A stretch of DNA of 7,979 nucleotides from the NCBI GenBank assembly GCA_032229885.1, contig JAVYAJ010000269.1, positions 1 through 7,979 on the forward strand, given 5' to 3'. The notes under the pieces are model-generated. The model did no database searches. It was not told where the DNA came from and worked only from the letters and a program-made list of their open reading frames with translations. Shown here in pieces: positions 1-6,201 of the stretch; positions within the stretch are counted from its first letter, which is position 1; every line of letters begins with the position of its first letter. The DNA comes from Anammoximicrobium sp032229885 (lineage in GTDB: Bacteria > Planctomycetota > Planctomycetia > Pirellulales > Pirellulaceae). Made by a program: the position numbers and the translations under genes.

Positions 1-164
1 CGTGTTGGCCGAAGGCCAACATCAACGTAGCCTGGGGCAACGCCCCAGGAGTCAGAGATGATAGCAACCGTGTTGGCCGAAGGCCAACATCAACGTAGCC
101 TGGGGCAACGCCCCAGGAGTCAGAGCTGATAGCAACCGTGTTGGCCGAAGGCCAACATCAACGT
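1..164. repeat. Tandem 68-bp double-hairpin repeat array (2 full units and 1 partial)
   Basis: Units lie at 1-68 and 69-136, and a truncated third copy at 137-164. The two full units differ by one base (AGATGAT in the first, AGCTGAT in the second). Each full unit holds two perfect inverted repeats with 3-nt loops. The first is TGTTGGCC-GAA-GGCCAACA (3-21, 71-89, 139-157) and the second is CCTGGGGC-AAC-GCCCCAGG (31-49, 99-117). They are joined by a 9-nt linker. The third copy keeps only the first hairpin. The array may extend left of the window. I associate this sequence with dispersed repeats of planctomycete genomes, from memory only. The hairpins could act as REP-like elements, RNA stabilisers or terminators, but no function can be read from the sequence. 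Confidence 0.9.
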
Positions 165-186
165 GTCACCGCGGCCCGGATGAATA

Positions 187-200
187 TGGCCTTCGGCCAA
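187..200. repeat. Inverted half-copy of the first repeat hairpin
   Basis: TGGCCTTCGGCCAA is the reverse complement of the core of the first hairpin of the array (TTGGCCGAAGGCCA). Its loop therefore reads TTC instead of GAA. It sits 22 bases beyond the last partial unit in opposite orientation, so the array ends with a flipped arm, as composite palindromic repeats often do. Confidence 0.6.
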
Positions 201-641
201 ATTGATTCCGCGCCCGAACGGGGCTGCCCGACCGCGTGCGATTGGCCGTTGGAAAGGGGAAGAACGCAATAACCACTGAGGCCAACCGCGGTTACATCGT
301 GGTGAGACAATCCGTCAACCTCTCGGAAGTCCCGCCTCTGGGCACTCATGACGATAAATTCCACGTTCGGCGGCAAAATCCCGCCATGTCGCCAAGGTTC
401 CCAAGCTGCCGCGGCTCAAGGTTCGCCGGGCCTTGTATTGCGATCACGTCAACAAGTACACTGGCGGATCCCGCGAGCGTCCATACAGCGCGGATCGGAA
501 CGGGCCGGGGGGCGATGCATCGACGCGGGGCGACATGCCTTGCACGCAGCTTCGCTATTGACCAACGACCGAAAGCCGGAATCATGTCGCCAAACAGCCA
601 GATCCCGCCACGCCAGCCCGTCGCTCGCGGGGACGAAAACC

Positions 642-647
642 AGGAGG
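642..647 (+). promoter_or_regulatory. Ribosome binding site of the DUF499 gene
   Basis: AGGAGG is a perfect Shine-Dalgarno core, 10 bases before the ATG at 658. It supports that start as the beginning of the first operon gene, and no other ATG in frame lies close upstream. Confidence 0.7.
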
Positions 648-657
648 GCGCCGGCCG

Positions 658-3600
658 ATGACCCGTCTGCCCGCCATCTTCGAGACGTGTAAGCCTCGGG
701 CCGATGTCGAGAACGGCACGACGAAGGACGAGCAATTCGCCGCGGATCTGGCCCAGGTGGTCAACGGGACCGCGCCGGACGAGTACGCCGACGCCGCAAC
801 ATTCTTCCGCCATACGTTCCCCACTCGCGGGATCAAGGACCTGCTTCGAGCGGCCTGCACGCGGCTGCGGGGGAGCGGCGGCGAGATCGCCTCGATCATC
901 CGCCTGGACACCCAGTACGGCGGCGGCAAGACGCACGGGCTGATCGCGCTGGCCCACGCCGTCCGCGGCCTGAAGGGCGTTGCGCACGCCGCGGAATTCG
1001 TCGCCCCGGACCTGCTGCCCCAAGACGACGTCCGCGTCGCCGCGCTGGACGGTGAAAACGCGGACCCGGCCAACGGCCTAACGCTCGAGGGCGATGTCCG
1101 CGCCTACAGCCTGTGGGGCGAGCTCGCCTATCGCCTCGCGGGCCTGGACGGATACCGCCGCGTGGAAAACGGCGACAAGAACCATACCGCACCCGGCGCG
1201 GAAACCATTCGGGAACTGTTCGGCGGCCAGCCCACGCTGATCATGCTGGACGAAGTGTCCGTGTACCTGCGCAAGGTCGAGGCCGCGCGGCCCGGGGCCA
1301 GCCAGCAATTCACGGCTTTCATCCAAGCCCTGTTCAAGGCGGTCGAGTCGTCGCCCCGCGTGGCGCTGGTCCTGACCCTGGCGGTCGGCAAGGACGCGCT
1401 GGCAAAAGACGCCTACAAGGCGGAACACGAACGGGCCCTGCAAGCGCTGGCCGAAGCCGAATCGGTCGTCTCGCGGAAAGCCACCCAGCTCAATCCGACC
1501 GAAGAGGACGAGACGGCCGAGGTGCTCAAGCGGCGGCTGTTCGATCGCGTCGACGCGCAGGCGGCCGACGCCGTGGTCGCCGAGTACGCGAAGGTCTGGG
1601 CCCAAAACTCGGGATCACTGCCGCCCAGCGCGGCCACGGTCGAGACCCGCGACCTGTTCCGACGCGGGTATCCGCTCCATCCCGAGACGCTCAGCCTGCT
1701 GACGGAAAAGCTTGCATCGCTCGACAATTTCCATCGCACCCGCGGCATGCTCCGGATGTTGGCCCGCACGGTTCACAAGCTGTGGAAGGACCGGCCCGGC
1801 GACGCCCTGGCCATCCACCCCCATCATATCGACGTCGGCTTTGGCCCGATTCGCGACGAAGTGACCACGCGGCTGGGCCAGGGCGCGTACACGCCCGCGA
1901 TCAAGGCCGACGTGGCCGCCGTACCCGGCGACGATCCGGCCACGTCGCAACTGCTCGACGCCCGCTTCTATCCCGGCCAACTGCCGATCACCTCGTACAT
2001 CGCCCGGACGGCCTTCCTGAACACGCTGGCCTACGGGGATTCCGCCAAAGGGATCAACCCCGACCATCTCAAGCTGTCGGTGTGTTCGCCCGAAATCGAG
2101 CCCAGCTTCATCGAGCAGGCGCGGGTCCGCTTTCTCCAGGAAGCCCTGTACCTGGACGACCGCCCCGGCGCCCCGATGCGGTTCATGGTGGAACCCAACC
2201 TCGAAGCCATGATCCGCCGCATCATGCGCGACGAGATCGACGCCGCGGAGGTTCGGGCCCAGCTCCAAGAGCGGATTCGCGAGCTGTTCGGCGCCGCCAA
2301 GGGCGACTTTGAACTGGCCCCGTTTCCGGCGGGCTCGTACGAGGTGGACGACACGATCGGCGACGGACGGCCGCGCCTGGTCGTGCTGCACTACGAAGCC
2401 CTGTCGATCGCCGACGAGCCCCAAAAGCTGCCCGCGATGGTCGACGAGATCACACGCTACAAAGGGACCGACCGAAAGCTGCGCGATCTACGCAACAACC
2501 TGGTGTTCGTGGTGGCCGACCAGCGCTCGATCGCCAACATACAGGGCCGGATGAGCCGCGCGCTGGCGCTCAAAGAGCTGCAAAAGCCCGAACGCATCCG
2601 ACAACTGGCGCCCTACCAACAAGAGCGCGTCAAAGAGGAGGACAAGCGCTCGCGGCTGTACGTGGCCGAAGCCATCCTGCAATGCTACCGTCATCTGTTC
2701 TTCCCCTACCACCAATCGCTGCCCGGCTCGGATCTGCCCGTGGCCCACGCGGTGATCGAGGTCCACAACGCCAGCGCCGACCCCGGCAACGGCCAGATCC
2801 ACGTCGCGCGGGTGCTGCGCGACCATCAGAAGCTGCTGGGCGACGGCGACAAGCCCGAGGCCCCGACGTACGTCCGCGATCAAACCACCCTGAAACACAA
2901 GGGCGAGATCACAACCCTCGACCTGCGGAACGAATACCGACGAGCGCCCAAGCTGTCCATGCTGTTGACCGACACGCCGCTGCAAGCCTGTATCCGCGAC
3001 GGCATCAGCACCGAGGTCTTCATCTATCGCGAAGGCCAACAGGTCTGGGGCCCGGGCGACCCCGCTCCCGTCATCCAGATCAGCGATAACGCCTTCGTCC
3101 ACACGCTGGCCGATGCCCAAAAAAAGCAACTCTGGCCGCGTCCCGAGCCGATGGCCATCGACCTGCGGGCCAGCCCGCGCGAAATCGAGCTGGGCAGCCA
3201 GGCCGAACTGACGTTGGCCGTCACCGGCGGCAATCCGCCCTACTCCTACGGCGGCAACATCCCCGGAATCGACGCGGCCCACACCACCCAGACCGTGTTC
3301 CGCTGTGCCGTCGCGCCCACCCAGAGCCAGACCTACCAGATCGAGGTCCGTGACAGCCGCGGGCAGTGCCAGACCGCCACCGTCCAGGTCGCCGTGGTCG
3401 ATACCGGCAAGCTGGCGATCCGGGCCTGGGCCGCCCCATCCCAGGTGACCCTCGGTGAATCGACCACGGTGAACCTCAGCGTCCACGGCGGGAACGCGCC
3501 CTTTACGCTCCGCGGCGATCTGCCCGACGTGCCCGCGGACAGGACGGCCGAGACCTCGTTCCAGTGCCGCGTGTCGCCCACGCGGACGATGACCTACGCG

Positions 3601-4122
3601 ATCGAAGTGGCCGACGCCGACGGCGCCACGGCCCGTGCATCGCTGCCCGTGACGGTACACGTCCCCCAGCGGCCCGAGCTGTCGGCTGAAGGCCCGTTGT
3701 CCCAGGCATTGACCGAGCTGTGGGAAAAGGCCCGCAAGGCCAAGATCCAGCAGATCGCCAAACTGGTCATCCGGCTGTTCGACGCCTCGGCCACTTGGAA
3801 GCTGCACCAAGCGTTAGCGATGCTCCGCGACGCCACGGTCTCCTGCCGGTACGAGGTGGACATCTCGGCCGACGGCATCGAAACGTTCCAGATCAAGTTC
3901 GCGGGACTGCTGACCAAGGCGAACGCGCTCAAATCGTTTCTGGATCCCCAGTTGAGGGCCGCGTCCGAGCACGATTTCACCGGCGCATACACCATCGAAT
4001 TCAACTCGCCGCTGGGCACGTCGCCCGACCGGACCGACGTCCTGACCAGCGCCCTCACCCGGTACGGCAGCGGCGAAGCCTACGTCGAAGCCCATGCCGC
4101 CGCGCCGGAGGCAACCCCATGA
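658..4122 (+). CDS. DUF499-type AAA ATPase of a defence operon, with two C-terminal Ig-like repeats
   Basis: A 1154-aa cytosolic P-loop ATPase, the probable motor of a DUF499/DUF1156 anti-phage system. No signal peptide or membrane segment is visible. Walker A is TQYGGGKTH (residues 85-93, Lys91), the form typical of DUF499. Walker B is LIMLDE (194-199, Asp198-Glu199). A conserved-looking YPLHPE (338-343) followed by FHRTRG (358-363) fits the DUF499 core and may supply sensor or finger arginines. Residues 832-917 and 919-1002 form two related beta-rich repeats. Each has a GGN-(P/A)-P-(Y/F) turn and a later F-(R/Q)-C strand ending in TYxIEV, which suggests an Ig/PKD-like fold and an internal duplication. 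A helical and mixed tail follows (1010-1154). The family is known from defence islands beside DUF1156 methylases, and the substrate is unproven. The stop overlaps the next start by ATGA, so translation is probably coupled. The family call is firm; the Ig-like call is moderate. Confidence 0.92.
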   Translation: MTRLPAIFETCKPRADVENGTTKDEQFAADLAQVVNGTAPDEYADAATFFRHTFPTRGIKDLLRAACTRLRGSGGEIASIIRLDTQYGGGKTHGLIALAHAVRGLKGVAHAAEFVAPDLLPQDDVRVAALDGENADPANGLTLEGDVRAYSLWGELAYRLAGLDGYRRVENGDKNHTAPGAETIRELFGGQPTLIMLDEVSVYLRKVEAARPGASQQFTAFIQALFKAVESSPRVALVLTLAVGKDALAKDAYKAEHERALQALAEAESVVSRKATQLNPTEEDETAEVLKRRLFDRVDAQAADAVVAEYAKVWAQNSGSLPPSAATVETRDLFRRGYPLHPETLSLLTEKLASLDNFHRTRGMLRMLARTVHKLWKDRPGDALAIHPHHIDVGFGPIRDEVTTRLGQGAYTPAIKADVAAVPGDDPATSQLLDARFYPGQLPITSYIARTAFLNTLAYGDSAKGINPDHLKLSVCSPEIEPSFIEQARVRFLQEALYLDDRPGAPMRFMVEPNLEAMIRRIMRDEIDAAEVRAQLQERIRELFGAAKGDFELAPFPAGSYEVDDTIGDGRPRLVVLHYEALSIADEPQKLPAMVDEITRYKGTDRKLRDLRNNLVFVVADQRSIANIQGRMSRALALKELQKPERIRQLAPYQQERVKEEDKRSRLYVAEAILQCYRHLFFPYHQSLPGSDLPVAHAVIEVHNASADPGNGQIHVARVLRDHQKLLGDGDKPEAPTYVRDQTTLKHKGEITTLDLRNEYRRAPKLSMLLTDTPLQACIRDGISTEVFIYREGQQVWGPGDPAPVIQISDNAFVHTLADAQKKQLWPRPEPMAIDLRASPREIELGSQAELTLAVTGGNPPYSYGGNIPGIDAAHTTQTVFRCAVAPTQSQTYQIEVRDSRGQCQTATVQVAVVDTGKLAIRAWAAPSQVTLGESTTVNLSVHGGNAPFTLRGDLPDVPADRTAETSFQCRVSPTRTMTYAIEVADADGATARASLPVTVHVPQRPELSAEGPLSQALTELWEKARKAKIQQIAKLVIRLFDASATWKLHQALAMLRDATVSCRYEVDISADGIETFQIKFAGLLTKANALKSFLDPQLRAASEHDFTGAYTIEFNSPLGTSPDRTDVLTSALTRYGSGEAYVEAHAAAPEATP

Positions 4123-4610
4123 GCACCACCGCCACCGCGCGGCTGGCGCGGATGAACGCCTCGCCCGTGGAACACGCCAATCTGCCGCGGTACGAACTCC
4201 GCCTGCGCGGCGCGGCCAACGGCGACTATCAATTGGAGATCTGGCAGCTCCCCTCGCCGGCCACGCCTCGGCTGAGCGTCCCCGAATACGTGGCCGCCCT
4301 CAAAGGGACCGCGCTGCGGCTGATGGAGCCCCGCCTGCTGAAGCGGCTGTCCCAACACAACATCCGCCTGGGACGGATCGCCGCGGGCCAGCGGGAAAGT
4401 TGGCCGCTGGACGAGGAGCTGGCTCTGTCGCTGGGCTTGATGTTCCGCGCGCTGGCGCCCATGCGGAGCATCGACCGGATCACGCAAGTGGCCAACGGCA
4501 TCGACGACATGAGTCGCGAGGAGGCCGGATACTGGCTGGGCATGGCCATGCACCGCCCCAACCCCCGCCGAGTCCTGGCAGCGCTGCGGTTGCTGGTGAC
4601 GGAGCGCTAA
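4119..4610 (+). CDS. Small DUF499-associated protein (possibly DUF7680 family)
   Basis: A 163-aa basic protein of unknown function. The start at 4119 is chosen because ATGA overlaps the stop of the ATPase gene and GGAGG at 4107-4111 sits 7 bases upstream; the longer in-frame extension runs inside the ATPase gene and is a shadow. The N-terminal half looks beta-rich (YELRLRG, YQLEIWQLP). The C-terminal half is helical, with LALSLGLMFRALAPM and then MSREEAGYWLGMAMHR and a terminal RRVLAALRLLV. I recall similar proteins beside DUF499 genes, and the name DUF7680 is from memory. No catalytic motif, Cys cluster or membrane helix is visible. Strict coupling to the ATPase argues for a stoichiometric partner or adaptor of it. 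Confidence 0.85.
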   Translation: MSTTATARLARMNASPVEHANLPRYELRLRGAANGDYQLEIWQLPSPATPRLSVPEYVAALKGTALRLMEPRLLKRLSQHNIRLGRIAAGQRESWPLDEELALSLGLMFRALAPMRSIDRITQVANGIDDMSREEAGYWLGMAMHRPNPRRVLAALRLLVTER

Positions 4611-4613
4611 GCC

Positions 4614-5471
4614 ATGAACCGACCAACGATGACACGCCGAACTACGGTCCTGTTCGTGGCATGGCAAAACCCGACCACGCGCCGCTTCTATCCCGTCGGC
4701 CGGCGGGCGGAGCTCGAGGACGACGGCGGCGGGCGTTTCGAGTTTGCCTACATCCAGGGGGCTCGGGGAGCCGAGGGGTTTCTCCCTTTTCTGCCGTTTC
4801 CCGATGTGTCCCAGGTCTATCGATCCGACGAGCTGTTTCCAACGTTCAGCAACCGACTGCTTTCGCGCAAGCGGCCCGACTTTGTTCAATACGTCGAGGA
4901 TCTGGGGCTGCCCGCGGGGACCGACAGCCCCCTCACGATCCTGGGCCGCAGTTTGGGGCGCCGGGCTACCGATACGCTCGAGCTTTTCCCGCGACCCGAG
5001 TTCGCGCCGGGGTACGGCTACCGGACGTGGTTCTGGGCCCACGGAATTCGCCACATCCAGCCGCGACCGGACGACCGCATCGCCACCTTGCAATTGGATG
5101 AACCCGTCTCCATTTGGTCCGTGCCCGACAATCCGGTCGTTCCGGAGGCGCTCGGAATCTGGACGGACGACGACTGCCTTATCGGCTACGTCCCCGGTTA
5201 TCTGCTCGAGGATGCCTATACCCTGCAAAATGCGTGCGGCATCCTTCAAGCTCGCGTCGCCCGCTTGAATCCACCGCCAACTCCCATCCAACAGCGTCTG
5301 CTGCTGCGGCTGGACGGATGTTGGCCGGATCGATTTGTCCCCTATTCGACGCCGCGCTACCAGCCCATCTCCAGCGATGCCGCCACCATCCCAGTTCGCA
5401 TCTGGGAGGAATGGGATTACCTGGCGTCAGACAATCCCCGAAACGTCGACGACGTGATTGGTCAAAGATGA
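4614..5471 (+). CDS. HIRAN-domain protein in the defence operon
   Basis: A 285-aa protein that starts 3 bases after the previous stop, with GGAG at 4601-4604 as its binding site; an ATG at 4629 (Met6) is an alternative start. The N-terminal half (residues 11-128) begins LFVAWQNP with RRFYPVGR and has FPDVSQVYRSDELFPTFSNR, a stretch I recall from HIRAN-containing proteins; its function is unknown. Residues 136-205 fit a HIRAN domain, with a WFWAHGIRH opening strand, VPDNPVVPEALGIW (170-183) and LIGYVPGYL (189-197), which match the DNPxDpnA and lGYlP signatures. HIRAN domains of HLTF-type proteins bind 3' ends of single-stranded DNA, and bacterial ones are predicted to read damaged or stalled DNA. 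There is no nuclease or helicase motif here, so it is probably the DNA-sensing or targeting subunit of the operon. Family is fairly sure; role is inferred. Confidence 0.85.
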   Translation: MNRPTMTRRTTVLFVAWQNPTTRRFYPVGRRAELEDDGGGRFEFAYIQGARGAEGFLPFLPFPDVSQVYRSDELFPTFSNRLLSRKRPDFVQYVEDLGLPAGTDSPLTILGRSLGRRATDTLELFPRPEFAPGYGYRTWFWAHGIRHIQPRPDDRIATLQLDEPVSIWSVPDNPVVPEALGIWTDDDCLIGYVPGYLLEDAYTLQNACGILQARVARLNPPPTPIQQRLLLRLDGCWPDRFVPYSTPRYQPISSDAATIPVRIWEEWDYLASDNPRNVDDVIGQR

Positions 5472-5534
5472 ATCGTCGGCTACGATCAGAGCTTGATACC
5501 AGCCGAAGATCGTAACTCGACGAGAGCACAAATC

Positions 5535-5708
5535 GTGAGTCAGTGTTTTCCCAACAATTGGCCGCCGGACTGTCCTCCGCCGGATGCGGCACGCGCGGGC
5601 GGGACCGTATTCCGACTCGTGAACCACGATCCCGCCCGAGGATGTCCGCCGGGAAAGCCCCTGCGAGATCGTCAGCCCGGGCGGTTCGTTGCGATTCGGG
5701 AGGCATAG
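5535..5708 (+). CDS. Small conserved-looking protein, probably frameshifted at its C-terminus
   Basis: A 57-aa product from a GTG start at 5535; a TTG at 5493 would add 14 residues. The N-terminus is distinctive: CFPNNWPPDCPPPDA followed by GTVFRLVNHDP. I recall proteins with this proline- and cysteine-rich start in planctomycetes and cyanobacteria, often longer, but I know no function. After NHDP the frame turns into a G/P/R-rich tail with poor codon choice (14 of 24 third positions G or C). The +1 frame from 5635 reads PPEDV and has 21 of 26 G or C at third positions. A one-base insertion within 5631-5634 would explain this. The stop at 5706-5708 lies 3 bases before the next ATG, so the two genes are probably cotranslated. 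Confidence 0.55.
   Translation: MSQCFPNNWPPDCPPPDAARAGGTVFRLVNHDPARGCPPGKPLRDRQPGRFVAIREA
5698..5703 (+). promoter_or_regulatory. Ribosome binding site of the 5712 gene
   Basis: GGGAGG lies 8 bases before the ATG at 5712, within the end of the preceding small gene. It is one of the best binding sites in the window and decides this start. Confidence 0.7.
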
Positions 5709-5711
5709 GCC

Positions 5712-6137
5712 ATGTGGAAAATCGCCGGTCAGAATGTCCCGCGCGACTGTTTTCCCCATTTCGCGCCCGAGGAAATGCTGTACGAATTCGGTGGCCCTCG
5801 GATTTTCACGCTTCGGGACGACGATGACGAATTGTGCCTCGCGTACTGGTGTGACGCCGACGACGAGGTCGATCGGTTTATCGTCGTATCAACATCGGCG
5901 GCAACTGTGTCCTCACTGAAAACCGGCCGAACCAGTGTGCTCCGGGCACTCGACCAACCTCGCTGTTGGCTGTGCGACCTGGACCGCGCCAACCACCTTC
6001 GCGCATGTCGGCGCGTCGAGTTCTCCGATATCCCTGGCGAGTGCGTGCCCGCCGCGGGCACGATGCTGCCGCCCGAACTCGAACCACGGTTGCGCTTTCG
6101 CGCCACCGCGCCATCGCAGATCACCGGCGGCGGGTGA
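5712..6137 (+). CDS. Small acidic protein with a CxxC pair, unknown function
   Basis: A 141-aa protein starting 3 bases after the previous small gene. The N-terminus has MWKIAGQNVP, then EEMLYEFGGPRIFTLRD (residues 20-36) and ELCLAYWCD (40-48), a beta-rich pattern. A CWLCD motif (85-89) follows, then a C-terminal SDIPGE and MLPPELEP segment. The GP-(R/L)-(I/L)-F with YW pattern is reminiscent of DUF6575-like small proteins, but this is a memory-based resemblance and not a firm assignment. Cys85 and Cys88, with Cys97 nearby, could bind a metal, though the set is not a complete zinc ribbon. The close pairing with the upstream small gene suggests a two-gene module, perhaps toxin-antitoxin or immunity-like. 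It separates the HIRAN gene from the methylase and may have been inserted into the operon. Confidence 0.7.
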   Translation: MWKIAGQNVPRDCFPHFAPEEMLYEFGGPRIFTLRDDDDELCLAYWCDADDEVDRFIVVSTSAATVSSLKTGRTSVLRALDQPRCWLCDLDRANHLRACRRVEFSDIPGECVPAAGTMLPPELEPRLRFRATAPSQITGGG

Positions 6138-6144
6138 TCCGGTC

Positions 6145-6171
6145 CGCCGCGCGCGGCGACGGCGTTTTTTT
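6145..6171 (+). terminator. Terminator-like hairpin and T-run before the methylase
   Basis: CGCCG (6145-6149) can pair with CGGCG (6160-6164), directly followed by seven T (6165-6171). A perfect 14-base palindrome CGCCGCGCGCGGCG (6145-6158) lies in the same spot and competes with that fold. The short stem and 10-base loop make it a weak intrinsic terminator or attenuator at best. It lies between the two-gene small module and the methylase gene, so it may reduce methylase transcription relative to the upstream genes. Confidence 0.4.
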
Positions 6172-6201
6172 CCGCACCCGCAAGATCCCAAGGGACCATC
6201 C

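Larger units (their letters stand above)
165..657. other. Leader region without a convincing gene
   Basis: This stretch lies between the repeat array and the first gene. No open frame here has both a credible ribosome binding site and a recognisable product. Frame 1 is open from 358 to a TGA at 559-561 and has G or C at about 71% of third positions (47 of 66 codons counted), well above chance for the other frames I read. It lacks an ATG and is preceded directly by a TAA, so it may be the relic of a lost gene. I found no strong promoter. A TTGACC at 558-563 has no good -10 partner at normal spacing. The operon promoter probably lies here, since the next gene is the first of the set. Confidence 0.5.

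Noticed and set aside
1..164. CRISPR array
   Set aside because: The whole 68-bp unit is repeated with one base change, so there are no variable spacers, and each unit has two different palindromes.
558..587. Sigma-70-like promoter with TTGACC as -35
   Set aside because: No reasonable -10 hexamer occurs 16-18 bases downstream (the bases there read around ATCATGT).
236..661. 141-codon + strand frame before the ATPase
   Set aside because: No binding site, poor third-position pattern, no recognisable motif, and it ends just inside the ATPase start.
2488..3810. Long minus-strand open frame (440 codons) opposite the ATPase gene
   Set aside because: It mirrors a strongly supported + strand gene; high-GC genes commonly give long antisense frames. 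The product is low-complexity G/R/L/V-rich with no recognisable domain.
4080..5291. Minus-strand open frame (403 codons) across the 163-aa and HIRAN genes
   Set aside because: It spans two + strand genes with binding sites and domain support, and its own sequence shows no family motif.
5935..6201. Longer N-terminus for the methylase
   Set aside because: The extension overlaps the 141-aa gene in another frame. The DUF1156 domain and a good binding site start at 6202.
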